NCBI GenBank assembly: GCA_905372445.1
Contig: CAJPPF010000107.1
Location: 1-7,498 of the forward strand
DNA length: 7,498 bases
Reading direction: 5' to 3'
DNA from: an uncultured Prevotella sp.
Lineage (GTDB): Bacteria; Bacteroidota; Bacteroidia; Bacteroidales; Bacteroidaceae
A program made the position numbers and the translations under genes. The notes under the pieces are model-generated. The model was not told the origin of the DNA, ran no database searches, and saw nothing but the letters and a program-made list of their open reading frames with translations. Position 1 is the first letter of the stretch. Each line of letters opens with the position of its first letter. This document shows, one piece after another, positions 1-7,222 of the stretch.

Positions 1-1019
1 GTACAGACAAAACCACCGACCTTGCACTGATAAAGATTGACGGCAAGAACCTCCCTACCCTGCCTATCGGCGACTCCGACAAACTTAAAGTTGGAGAGTG
101 GGTTCTGGCAGTTGGAAACCCATTCACCCTGAACTCAACAGTTACGGCAGGTATCGTTTCGGCAAAGGCACGTTCACTTGGCGCCAACGGTGTAGAGTCG
201 TTCATCCAGACCGACGCAGCCATCAACTCTGGAAACTCTGGTGGTGCACTGGTGAACACTCAAGGCGAGCTTATCGGCATCAACGCGATGCTCTTCTCTC
301 AGACAGGTTCTTATAGCGGTTACGGATTCGCAATCCCTACGAGTATTATGAATAAGGTGGTTGACGACTTGAAGAAGTACGGCACCGTACAGCGCGCGCT
401 GCTTGGTATTCAGGGAAGAAATGCTCACGACTATATCGACATGCAGAAAGCTCAGGATAAGGAAGTTGATCTTGGCGTGAACGACGGTATATACGTTGAA
501 AAGATTGAAGAAAGAAGTTCTGCATCAGAGGCAGGTATCGTTGAGGGCGACGTCATCACAAACATTGACGGCAAGAAGGTGGCAAAGATGAGCGAACTTC
601 AGGAGCTACTCTATGCAAAACGCCCTGGCGACAAGATTACACTGACATTCATACATAATAAAAAAAGTGTGACAAAGACCATCACTCTTAAGAACGCGCA
701 GGGAAACACCAACGTCGTAAAGACTCACGATATGGATATCCTCGGTGGTCAGTTCCGCCCTATTACAGAGTCACAGAAGACAAATTACAACATAACATAC
801 GGAGTTGAGGTGATAAAGGTTGACAATGGTAAACTCAAGGATTCCGGTATCTCTAAAGGATTCATTATCCAGGACATCAACGATGTGAAAGTGAAGAGCA
901 TCGACGATGTGCAGAGCGCAGTGGAAAAGGCATCACGCAGCAGTGAGCAGGTTCTTTATATCAAGGGCATCTGGCCTACAGGCAAGAAAGACTACTTCGC
1001 CGTAGAGCTTGGAGACTAA
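1..1019 (+). CDS. degP: Do/HtrA (DegP) family periplasmic serine protease, 5'-truncated
   Basis: This is the C-terminal part of a trypsin-like Do/HtrA endopeptidase; the first whole codon is at position 3 and the stop is TAA at 1017-1019. Family members degrade or refold misfolded envelope proteins in the periplasm. Two of the three catalytic residues are visible: Asp in TTDLALIKI (18-20) and the nucleophile Ser in INSGNSGGALVN (237-239). The catalytic His, signal peptide and start codon lie left of the window. The protease domain ends near SGYGFAIPTSIM (about 315-350). PDZ1 follows (about 395-700), with a carboxylate-binding loop ALLGI near 396-410 and the typical GIVEGDVITNIDGKKV core at 531-578. 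PDZ2 (about 740-1016) is more divergent and ends the protein. Two PDZ domains suit DegP/DegQ rather than one-PDZ DegS; which of the two cannot be told. An apparent internal GTG start at 252 is an artefact, since the frame is open and homologous to the left. Transcription probably ends at the hairpin just downstream. Confidence 0.95.
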   Translation, partial: TDKTTDLALIKIDGKNLPTLPIGDSDKLKVGEWVLAVGNPFTLNSTVTAGIVSAKARSLGANGVESFIQTDAAINSGNSGGALVNTQGELIGINAMLFSQTGSYSGYGFAIPTSIMNKVVDDLKKYGTVQRALLGIQGRNAHDYIDMQKAQDKEVDLGVNDGIYVEKIEERSSASEAGIVEGDVITNIDGKKVAKMSELQELLYAKRPGDKITLTFIHNKKSVTKTITLKNAQGNTNVVKTHDMDILGGQFRPITESQKTNYNITYGVEVIKVDNGKLKDSGISKGFIIQDINDVKVKSIDDVQSAVEKASRSSEQVLYIKGIWPTGKKDYFAVELGD

Positions 1020-1045
1020 ACCTTTATCTTCACTCACATTAAGTC

Positions 1046-1084
1046 AAGGGCTGAAATCACAGTAAGGATTTCAGCCCTTTTAGT
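1046..1084 (+). terminator. Rho-independent terminator of the degP-like gene
   Basis: A perfect 13-bp inverted repeat (AAGGGCTGAAATC at 1046-1058, its complement at 1067-1079) encloses an 8-nt loop. It lies 26 bp after the protease stop and is followed by a short T run (CCCTTTTAGTT). The fit to an intrinsic terminator on the + strand is strong. The A residues at the left base may give partial function on the other strand. Confidence 0.85.
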
Positions 1085-1172
1085 TAACTTTATCTATTGT
1101 ACAAATAAAAAACTAAGCATAGGTAAATACAGTCTTTTATCAATTAGTGAGACTTACTTTTTGAAAAAGCAA

Positions 1173-1213
1173 GCCCGAAAGTCCTGTAGAATAAGACTTC
1201 GGGCAAGATTTTT
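1173..1213 (-). terminator. Hairpin terminator for the GH2 gene, possibly bidirectional
   Basis: GCCCGAAAGTC (1173-1183) pairs with GACTTCGGGC (1195-1204) as a 10-bp stem with one bulged A and an 11-nt loop. Read on the - strand, the hairpin starts 58 bp beyond the GH2 stop and is followed by TTGCTTTTTC (1172-1163), a plausible U-tract. Read on the + strand, it is followed by AAGATTTTTATG (1205-1216), so it could also serve as a backstop for read-through from the convergent protease gene. Confidence 0.65.
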
Positions 1214-1261
1214 ATGCTCTTTAGTTTTTTAGCGGACAGCAATAGTTTAGTATATACTACT

Positions 1262-3091
1262 TTACTTTGAAAGGTCAGCAGGTTTCTCAATGACAGAAGA
1301 AATCTTACCAATAATAGCCTTCCACTTTGCTGCATCGAACTTAGGACGGCGGTCATAATAGTAAACACCGTTTTTCTCCTGCTCCACATCTGTGATCTGA
1401 GTATAGCAGAAACCGACTACATGAGGACAGGTAGCAAGGGCATCGATCTCCTTTTCGAGAATATCGAAAAATTCTTCTTCACTCTCTATCTGCGCCCCAT
1501 AGCCCCATGAGTTTGCCCGTTGCTCTTTTGGAATCCAACCAAGTCCCCCCATCTCATCAACAATATAAGGCTGACCTTCATACTTTGCCATCCAATCTTG
1601 CTCATGAGCATTGCGGTAGTGAGCACCCAAACCTACGAATGTGTGGTTCTTCTTGATTGTTTCCGGTTCACGAGTGTAATCATGCACAGACCATATATCT
1701 GTCTTAATGTGTGTATCTCCGGAAGCATCGTTTATCAGGCGTGTAGGGTCAAGTGACTTCGTTATATCGTAAATCTCACGCACCATACGCGGGTAGACAC
1801 CGTCACGGGCACCCCATGTCTCGTTGAACGGTGTCCAAATAACGATAGAAGGATGATTATAGTCACGCACTACTTCCTCTGTCCATTCTTGAATAAAGTT
1901 GCGTGCTGCCAATTCATTGTTCTCATCAAGACACCACGAAGCCTGTTCTGCCCAGGTGATATATCCAAGTTTATCAGCCCAATAGAAATAGCGTTCCTCA
2001 AATACTTTCTGATGCAGACGGGCACCATTGAAACCAACAGCTTTTGACATTTCAATATCATGCCTAAGAGCCTCATCCGATGGCGCTGTCCATATACCGT
2101 CAGGATAGTAACCCTGATCGAGGACAAGACGCTGGAAGTAAGGTTTGTTGTTAAGGTAGAAATATCCGTCAGCAGAATGAATCTTACGCATTCCGGCATA
2201 AGACGACACCTCATCAATGATTTTACCGGACTTATCCTTTACCGTATACTTCACATCGTAAAGGTTTGGTGTCTCTGGTGTCCATAGCTTTGAATTATTT
2301 ATCGGTAGAACAACAACAGAGCTGTTTGTTGCGTTGACAGTACGTGTTGCAACGATTTTCTTACCATCAAGAACCTGTACAGTTAGGGTGTTCGTATTAC
2401 TTTCTGTATAGAACTCAGGGCGCACAACGAGCTGGTTTTGGTCAATGTCAGGAGTAGCATATACACGCTTCAGTCCTTGAGCGTCAACCGACTCCATCCA
2501 GACTGTCTGCCATATACCAGTAACACGAGTATATGAACAGCCGGCAGAATAGAAATTTGTGCTCTGCTTGCCACCTGGCTGATGACCGCTGCGAAGGTCG
2601 TCATTGGCACAAACAACAAGGTTTGCAGTCTCGCCTGCCTTTACATAAGGACTGATATCGACTGCAAAAGATGTACCTGCGCCATGATGCACAGCTACTT
2701 TAGTACCGTTGATATAAACCGTTGCCTCATAGTCTACAGCACCAAAATGCAGAAGCACCTTCTTTCCTGCCCATGCTGTAGGGACAGTTATCTTTCGCTG
2801 ATACCAGATAGAGTTAATAAAATCAGTGTACTTCACCCCCGACAGAGAACTTTCCGGGCAGAAAGGGATGATAATTTTACTGTCGAAACCTTCTGATTTA
2901 TGGAAATCACGATTTATACCAGAGCGTCCCATATCGAAGGAATAGCTCCAAGTTCCATTAAGATTTACCCATTCTGAACGTTCAAACTGCGGACGAGGGT
3001 ACTCAGGGCGAGGGATCTGGGCAAACATCTGCTGGGTAATGGTCAGAAATGCGAGACATACCAGCCACATAGTTTTCTTTTGTGTTGTCAT
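1262..3091 (-). CDS. Secreted glycoside hydrolase family 2 (beta-galactosidase/beta-glucuronidase-like)
   Basis: The 609-residue protein has the three GH2 domains: a sugar-binding jelly roll (about 25-205, with WVNLNGTWSY and the WYQRKITVP strand), an Ig-like sandwich (about 206-303), and a TIM barrel (about 304-600) opening with LNNKPYFQRLVLDQGYYPDG. The likely acid/base is Glu424 in PFNETWG and the likely nucleophile is Glu513 in YIVDEMGG; both are predicted from family position. Residues 1-25 form a signal peptide (two Lys, a hydrophobic run, then MFAQ) with no lipobox Cys, so a soluble periplasmic or exported enzyme is expected. GH2 covers beta-galactosidases, glucuronidases and mannosidases, and the substrate cannot be read from the sequence. 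It is much shorter than E. coli LacZ (over 1000 residues) and lacks the C-terminal LacZ domains. The first ATG is chosen because it supplies the basic n-region. No SusC/SusD or sugar regulator gene is in the window. It lies 79 bp downstream of the PBP gene on the same strand, so co-transcription is possible. Confidence 0.92.
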   Translation of the reverse strand: MTTQKKTMWLVCLAFLTITQQMFAQIPRPEYPRPQFERSEWVNLNGTWSYSFDMGRSGINRDFHKSEGFDSKIIIPFCPESSLSGVKYTDFINSIWYQRKITVPTAWAGKKVLLHFGAVDYEATVYINGTKVAVHHGAGTSFAVDISPYVKAGETANLVVCANDDLRSGHQPGGKQSTNFYSAGCSYTRVTGIWQTVWMESVDAQGLKRVYATPDIDQNQLVVRPEFYTESNTNTLTVQVLDGKKIVATRTVNATNSSVVVLPINNSKLWTPETPNLYDVKYTVKDKSGKIIDEVSSYAGMRKIHSADGYFYLNNKPYFQRLVLDQGYYPDGIWTAPSDEALRHDIEMSKAVGFNGARLHQKVFEERYFYWADKLGYITWAEQASWCLDENNELAARNFIQEWTEEVVRDYNHPSIVIWTPFNETWGARDGVYPRMVREIYDITKSLDPTRLINDASGDTHIKTDIWSVHDYTREPETIKKNHTFVGLGAHYRNAHEQDWMAKYEGQPYIVDEMGGLGWIPKEQRANSWGYGAQIESEEEFFDILEKEIDALATCPHVVGFCYTQITDVEQEKNGVYYYDRRPKFDAAKWKAIIGKISSVIEKPADLSK

Positions 3092-3109
3092 AAATATAGT
3101 TTTTTAGTT

Positions 3110-3117
3110 TAAAGATA
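3110..3117 (-). promoter_or_regulatory. Candidate -7 element for the GH2 gene
   Basis: On the - strand this reads TATCTTTA, one base off the Bacteroidetes -7 consensus TAnnTTTG, and leaves an 18-nt AT-rich leader before the GH2 ATG. No clear -33 TTTG is found about 20 bp upstream. It is weak evidence that the GH2 gene may have its own promoter besides any read-through from the PBP gene. Confidence 0.3.
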
Positions 3118-3170
3118 AAACACCATTGCCAGCTCATTCCTTATTTAAAATAATGGAACGGGCACAAGGA

Positions 3171-5507
3171 TTATTCGTAGACTTCTTCAAGGTCTATGCC
3201 GTCAAATTCTTTTGCATCCGACTCTCCTTCACCTCCTTTACCACGACCACAAGGGTCGTAACCTTCAGGAAGATTGAATTTTATATCGGGTGAATAGTCG
3301 AGTGTATTGTCACTATATATTTTCTTCATGTATAATGCCCATATAGGAAGTGCCATTGACGAGCCTTGTCCGTAAGTCATCGACTCAAAATGAATATCAC
3401 GATCATCACCTCCTACCCAACAGCCAGTGACAAGTTGTGGTGTAAAACCAATGAACCAAGCATCAGAATGACGGTTTGTCGTACCTGTCTTACCGCCTAT
3501 TTCACCTTCTATATGGTATGTATTTCTTATTCTGCGACCAGTACCGTCGTTGATAACGCCCTGCAGAAGGACAAGCATCTTATCAGCCGCCTCGGCTGAT
3601 ATTACCTCGTTCATACGAGGCTGAAACTCTGCAATCACATTACCTTCATTGTCCTCAATACGACTCACAAAGACCGGAGCTGTGCGAATGCCATGATTGA
3701 CAAATGTAGAGTAAGCACTCACCATTTCAGAAACGCTTACCTCGCAAGGACCAAGACACAATGCCATTGAAGCATGAATATCAGGATTGCTGATGCCATA
3801 TACATGAAGCAAATCCTTGAATTGCTGAGGTGAAAGATTACTCATCAGGTAAGCTGATATCCAGTTGTTTGACTGTGCAAGTCCCCATTTCAGTGTAACC
3901 ATATCGCCGTATCGGCTACGTGAGCCGTTGCGAGGTGTCCACGGTTGACCAGCAACCATATATGTACGCTGAACATTCGGTGCAAGATCGCATGGAGAAA
4001 AACCATTCTCCATTGCCAAAGAATAGAGGAAAGGCTTAATGGTAGACCCTACCTGGCGTTGACCAAGAGATACCATGTCATACATGAAGTGATGATAGTT
4101 CAAGCCACCTACATACGCTTTGACATAACCCGTCTCCGGGTCCATTGACATAAAACCTGCACGGAGGAATTTCTTATAGTAACGTATAGAGTCCATCGGT
4201 GTCATTACCGTGTCAATTTCTCCACCGTATGTAAAGATTGTCATTGGTGTCTTCGTAAGGAATGTCTTCTTTATCTCCTCACGAGAATAGCCTGCGGCTT
4301 TCATTACGATATAGCGCTCACTCTGAGTCATAGCCTGATCCATAATGCGATCCACCTGCTGTGGTGTAAGATTACTGGTGAAAGGAGCGTTTGCCTTGTT
4401 TCTCATTTCACGATTGAAAGCCGGTTGCAGATACTTTGCGACATGGGCTTGCATGCTCTCCTCGGCGTAACGTTGCATACGTGAATCAACCGTAGTATAT
4501 ACTTTCAATCCGTCTTCATACACATTATATCTCTGCCCATTGCTCTTTTTGTTCTTCTTACACCAGCCATAAAGCGGGTCTGTCTCCCAAGAAATGGAGT
4601 CTGACACGAATTGACGATAGTTCCACGTTGGATAATCATCGCGTCGCGGTTTCTCAGCCATTAGGTAACGACGGAGATATTCGCGGAAATAAGGTGCAAG
4701 ACCATCCTTATGGTCTGTTCTCTGAAACTTCAGTTCAAGCGGTTTTGATGAATATTCAGCATATTCTCCGCCTGTCAGATAGCCAGCCTTAACCATTTGT
4801 TGCAGCACAACATTGCGCCGTTGCCGGCAACGTTCAGGATAACGCACAGGATTGAAAAGCGCCGGATTCTTACATAGACCAACAAGAGTAGCTGCCTCAT
4901 TGATGTTAAGATCACAGGGTTCCTTACTAAAATATGTGTTGGCGGCGGTCTTTATTCCCACTGCATTATGCAGGAAGTCGAAATAATTAAGGTAAAGAGC
5001 AACTATCTCTTCTTTCGTATAATTACGTTCAAGCTTCACGGCAATGCACCACTCAATCGGTTTCTGCAACAGTCGGGCGAATGAATTTGGGGCGGTTTCG
5101 GAATAGAGCTGCTTAGCAAGCTGTTGGGTGATAGTCGAACCACCACCTGCACTTGACTGACCAAGCAGACCACGCTTCACAACAGCACGACCAAGTGCAA
5201 TGAAGTCAATACCGGAATGATCGTAGAATCGCTCATCTTCCGTAGCTACGAGAGCATTGACCACATGAGAAGAGATTTCCTCATAATCAACGACAACACG
5301 GTTTTCCTTGTTGTAACTCCATGTTCCAAGGAGTTTGTTGTCTGCTGAATAAATCTGTGTTGCCGAACGGCTTATAGGATTCTGTAGGTCGTCGACTGCC
5401 GGCATGTAGCCTACCCAGCCATTCCATATCGTCACAGACATGACAATGGAGAATACTACTACACAAAAGAGAATTACCCACAAGGTATAAACAAATTTCC
5501 TTCTCAT
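3171..5507 (-). CDS. mrcA: Class A penicillin-binding protein 1A (transglycosylase/transpeptidase)
   Basis: This bifunctional peptidoglycan synthase polymerises lipid II into glycan strands and cross-links the stem peptides outside the inner membrane. The 778-residue protein begins with a short basic cytoplasmic end and one transmembrane helix (about 7-28). The GT51 transglycosylase domain (about 50-240) carries ATEDERFYDHSGID with catalytic Glu90, the GGGSTITQQLAKQL motif (121-134), and the KEEIVALYLNYFDF region. The transpeptidase domain (about 330-735) has all three penicillin-binding motifs: Ser488-x-x-Lys491 in QVGSTIKP, Ser546-Asn-Asn548 (SxN), and Lys673-Thr-Gly675 in GGKTGTT. An insert between about 360 and 440 separates the start of that domain from its first motif. 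The C-terminus (about 752-778) is rich in Gly, Asp and Glu and looks disordered. The gene is complete, with no frameshift. It is divergent from pyrB across 119 bp and has a good promoter element at 5535-5542. The symbol is by similarity of type to E. coli PBP1A, not proven orthology. Confidence 0.95.
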   Translation of the reverse strand: MRRKFVYTLWVILFCVVVFSIVMSVTIWNGWVGYMPAVDDLQNPISRSATQIYSADNKLLGTWSYNKENRVVVDYEEISSHVVNALVATEDERFYDHSGIDFIALGRAVVKRGLLGQSSAGGGSTITQQLAKQLYSETAPNSFARLLQKPIEWCIAVKLERNYTKEEIVALYLNYFDFLHNAVGIKTAANTYFSKEPCDLNINEAATLVGLCKNPALFNPVRYPERCRQRRNVVLQQMVKAGYLTGGEYAEYSSKPLELKFQRTDHKDGLAPYFREYLRRYLMAEKPRRDDYPTWNYRQFVSDSISWETDPLYGWCKKNKKSNGQRYNVYEDGLKVYTTVDSRMQRYAEESMQAHVAKYLQPAFNREMRNKANAPFTSNLTPQQVDRIMDQAMTQSERYIVMKAAGYSREEIKKTFLTKTPMTIFTYGGEIDTVMTPMDSIRYYKKFLRAGFMSMDPETGYVKAYVGGLNYHHFMYDMVSLGQRQVGSTIKPFLYSLAMENGFSPCDLAPNVQRTYMVAGQPWTPRNGSRSRYGDMVTLKWGLAQSNNWISAYLMSNLSPQQFKDLLHVYGISNPDIHASMALCLGPCEVSVSEMVSAYSTFVNHGIRTAPVFVSRIEDNEGNVIAEFQPRMNEVISAEAADKMLVLLQGVINDGTGRRIRNTYHIEGEIGGKTGTTNRHSDAWFIGFTPQLVTGCWVGGDDRDIHFESMTYGQGSSMALPIWALYMKKIYSDNTLDYSPDIKFNLPEGYDPCGRGKGGEGESDAKEFDGIDLEEVYE

Positions 5508-5534
5508 TTTTAAGTGATGATAAAATTATCTCTG

Positions 5535-5542
5535 CAAAAATA
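5535..5542 (-). promoter_or_regulatory. -7 promoter element of the PBP1A gene
   Basis: The - strand reads TATTTTTG followed by C, an exact match to the Bacteroidetes sigma-ABfr -7 consensus TAnnTTTG. The start codon is 27 bp further on, giving a leader of about 20 nt. About 20 bp upstream the sequence reads CGTTTTC rather than a perfect -33 TTTG, so the call rests on the -7 box. Confidence 0.55.
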
Positions 5543-5586
5543 CAATTTTCTTTTGAGAAAACGGGCCTCTTTTAAAAAAATATTGG

Positions 5587-5594
5587 TAACTTCG
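5587..5594 (+). promoter_or_regulatory. Candidate -7 element for pyrBI
   Basis: TAACTTCG differs from the Bacteroidetes -7 consensus TAnnTTTG at one position and lies 32 bp before the pyrB ATG. No good -33 TTTG sits at the expected distance. The leader shows no obvious attenuator hairpin, leader peptide or PyrR-type structure, so no pyrimidine-dependent control can be proposed from the sequence. Confidence 0.3.
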
Positions 5595-5626
5595 CAATTG
5601 AAATCGACCACAATCTCATTATTAAA

Positions 5627-6574
5627 ATGAAAAAACATGATTATGTAACTATCGCAGACATGTCGAGAGAGGAAATTATGTATCTCATCGATATGGCTCA
5701 GGAGTTTGAAGCCCATCCCAACCGCGAACTGCTGAAAGGTCGCATCGTAGCAACACTTTTCTTCGAACCGTCCACCCGCACAAGACTTTCGTTCGAAACT
5801 GCCGCCAACCGACTTGGAGCAAAAGTAATAAGCATCACGGATGCAAAAGTGTCGAGTGTATCGAAGGGCGAAACGCTCAAAGATACACTTCTTATGGTGA
5901 GCAACTATGCCGACATCATCGTTATGCGCCATTTCATTGAAGGTGCAGCACTGTATGCCAGCGAAATCGTACCGGTACCTATTGTCAATGCCGGCGATGG
6001 TGCTCACATGCACCCTTCACAGTGCCTGCTCGACCTATACTCCATCTACAAGACGCAGGGAACTCTCGACAATCTGAACATATATCTCGTGGGCGACTTG
6101 AAATACGGGCGTACTGTCCATTCGCTCATAACAGCAATGCGTCACTTCAACCCTACATTCCATTTCATTGCACCAAAAGAGCTGGCAATGCCTAATGAAT
6201 ACAAAATATACTGCAAGGAACATGGCATAAATTTCCAGGAACACACGTCGTTCAACGAGAAAATCATAGCCGATGCCGACATCATATATATGACACGTGT
6301 ACAGAAGGAACGCTTCTCTGACCTGATGGAATATGAACGTGTGAAAAATGTTTATATTCTCAAACGCTCAATGTTGGAATCAGCACGTGAAAATATGAAG
6401 ATACTCCACCCACTGCCACGAGTAAACGAGATCTCATACGACGTCGACGACGACCCACACGCTTACTACATACAGCAAGCACAAAACGGACTGTACGCCA
6501 GAGAAGCGATATTCTGTCATGTACTCGGCATAGGTTTAGATGAAATAAAAAACGATAAAACAATAATTATCTGA
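5627..6574 (+). CDS. pyrB: Aspartate carbamoyltransferase catalytic subunit
   Basis: PyrB joins carbamoyl phosphate and aspartate to make N-carbamoyl-aspartate, the first committed step of pyrimidine synthesis, in the cytoplasm. The 315-residue length is normal for the family. The carbamoyl-phosphate motif FFEPSTRTRLSFE is present (Ser49-Arg53), as are the 80s-loop lysine in SKGETLKDT (Lys80), Arg101 in MRHF, His129 in GDGAHMHPSQ, Arg162 in LKYGRTVHS, Arg224 and Gln226 in TRVQKERF, and HPLPR (261-265). These match the known E. coli active-site residues at an offset of 3-5 positions, so the enzyme should be active. The ATG at 5627 follows an AT-rich leader without a Shine-Dalgarno sequence. 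The stop TGA is followed at once by an overlapping TAG, and pyrI starts 5 bp later, which implies one operon and a class B holoenzyme of catalytic and regulatory subunits. Confidence 0.97.
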   Translation: MKKHDYVTIADMSREEIMYLIDMAQEFEAHPNRELLKGRIVATLFFEPSTRTRLSFETAANRLGAKVISITDAKVSSVSKGETLKDTLLMVSNYADIIVMRHFIEGAALYASEIVPVPIVNAGDGAHMHPSQCLLDLYSIYKTQGTLDNLNIYLVGDLKYGRTVHSLITAMRHFNPTFHFIAPKELAMPNEYKIYCKEHGINFQEHTSFNEKIIADADIIYMTRVQKERFSDLMEYERVKNVYILKRSMLESARENMKILHPLPRVNEISYDVDDDPHAYYIQQAQNGLYAREAIFCHVLGIGLDEIKNDKTIII

Positions 6575-6579
6575 TAGTT

Positions 6580-7035
6580 ATGAATAAGAAAGAAAGACTT
6601 GTTGCCGCTATTGAAAACGGTACGGTGATAGACCATATCCCAACAAAAAAGACGTTCCAGGTAATCTCTCTTCTCGAACTTGACAAAGAGATAATGCCTG
6701 TCACTATCGGATATAATTATCCATCTGCAAAGGTTGGGACAAAAGGCATCATAAAGATAAGCGACCGTTTCTTCACAGCCGAGGAAATAAATAAACTTTC
6801 TGTAGTCGCTCCAAAGATAGTCATAAACATAATAAAGGACTACGAGGTAGTGGAAAAAATCACAGTGGAGACACCATCGACGCTACGTGGTATAGTAAAA
6901 TGCAACAACCCTAAATGTATAACCAACAACGAGCCAATGCCCACAGTGTTTCATCTTTCCGACCGGGTGAACAATTCTCTTCGTTGCCACTACTGCGATA
7001 AAGAACAGGAAATATCAAAAGTCGAACTCTGTTAA
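6580..7035 (+). CDS. pyrI: Aspartate carbamoyltransferase regulatory subunit
   Basis: PyrI binds nucleotide effectors and, through a zinc domain, docks onto PyrB to form the allosteric holoenzyme (c6r6 in E. coli). The 151-residue protein has both expected domains. The N-terminal allosteric domain (about 1-98) contains GTVIDHIP (Asp18, His19), Lys55 and Lys59 in TKGIIKIS, Asn83, Tyr88 and Lys93; these correspond to E. coli nucleotide-site residues shifted by one. The C-terminal zinc domain (about 99-151) has four cysteines, Cys108 and Cys113 in CNNPKC and Cys136 and Cys139 in CHYC, matching the zinc ligands. Feedback control by nucleotides is therefore plausible, though which nucleotide inhibits or activates cannot be deduced. 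It follows pyrB by 5 bp, and no further gene continues the operon within the window; a terminator-like hairpin lies 69 bp past its stop. Confidence 0.97.
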   Translation: MNKKERLVAAIENGTVIDHIPTKKTFQVISLLELDKEIMPVTIGYNYPSAKVGTKGIIKISDRFFTAEEINKLSVVAPKIVINIIKDYEVVEKITVETPSTLRGIVKCNNPKCITNNEPMPTVFHLSDRVNNSLRCHYCDKEQEISKVELC

Positions 7036-7104
7036 GCAGGAATCTGCAATCGTAAAATAATTTCAAACACACTTTTTGCGTCAAAAATTGGGTTAAGAAA
7101 AATA

Positions 7105-7156
7105 ACGCCTTTGTAACCACCTGATAGTCACTTGGTTATAAGGGTGTCTTTTCTTG
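7105..7156 (+). terminator. Probable Rho-independent terminator of pyrBI
   Basis: ACGCCTTTGTAACCA (7105-7119) can pair with TGGTTATAAGGGTGT (7133-7147) as a continuous 15-bp RNA stem that includes three G-U pairs, around a 13-nt loop. It is followed directly by CTTTTCTTG (7148-7156). It lies 69 bp beyond the pyrI stop. The three wobble pairs and broken T run lower certainty. The T run is also the left arm of the adjoining repeat cluster. Confidence 0.6.
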
Positions 7157-7222
7157 GTTCAAGAAACGACGGTTTTAGGCGCAAGAAACGGTGGTTTTAG
7201 AGTCAAGAAACACCGTTTCTTG
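7150..7222. repeat. CAAGAAAC repeat cluster, 22-bp period, with nested inverted repeats
   Basis: CAAGAAAC occurs at 7160, 7182 and 7204, exactly 22 bp apart. The first two 22-bp units agree at 17 of 22 positions, sharing CAAGAAACG, GGTTTTAG and other bases; the third shares mainly the first eight. The cluster is bounded by inverted copies: TTTCTTG (7150-7156) faces CAAGAAA (7160-7166) across GTT, and CAAGAAAC (7204-7211) faces GTTTCTTG (7215-7222) across ACC. In addition, CAAGAAACGGTG (7182-7193) is a perfect 12-bp inverted match to CACCGTTTCTTG (7211-7222). With only three units and such short spacing, it is not a CRISPR array. Its function is unknown; a dispersed intergenic repeat or a folded RNA/DNA element are options. 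Confidence 0.75.

Noticed and set aside
252..1019. A GTG at 252 as the true start of the protease gene
   Set aside because: The frame is open to the left edge and encodes the protease domain with the catalytic Ser at 237-239, so the start is outside the window.
1870..2217. A 115-codon - strand frame inside the GH2 gene
   Set aside because: It overlaps the GH2 barrel coding sequence in another frame on the same strand and shows no domain.
2582..2896. A 104-codon + strand frame inside the GH2 gene
   Set aside because: It is antisense to conserved GH2 sequence, with no motif and no promoter-like start, so it is a shadow frame.
3128..3163. An imperfect inverted repeat between the PBP1A stop and the GH2 start
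   Set aside because: The stem is interrupted by an asymmetric internal loop and a bulge, is mostly A-T pairs, and is not followed directly by a T run; evidence is too weak to call a terminator.
5510..6013. A 167-codon open frame on the - strand across the start of pyrB and its upstream region
   Set aside because: It is antisense to a clear pyrB gene, has no recognisable domain, and overlaps the PBP1A promoter region; it is best read as a shadow frame.
7073..7087. TTTTTG-CGT-CAAAAA hairpin after pyrI
   Set aside because: It is a 6-bp, mostly A-T stem with a 3-nt loop and no following T run; the stronger hairpin at 7105-7147 explains termination better.
7150..7222. CRISPR array
   Set aside because: The repeated core is only 8-9 bp with a 22-bp period, there are just three units, intervening sequences are similar to each other, and no cas gene is present.
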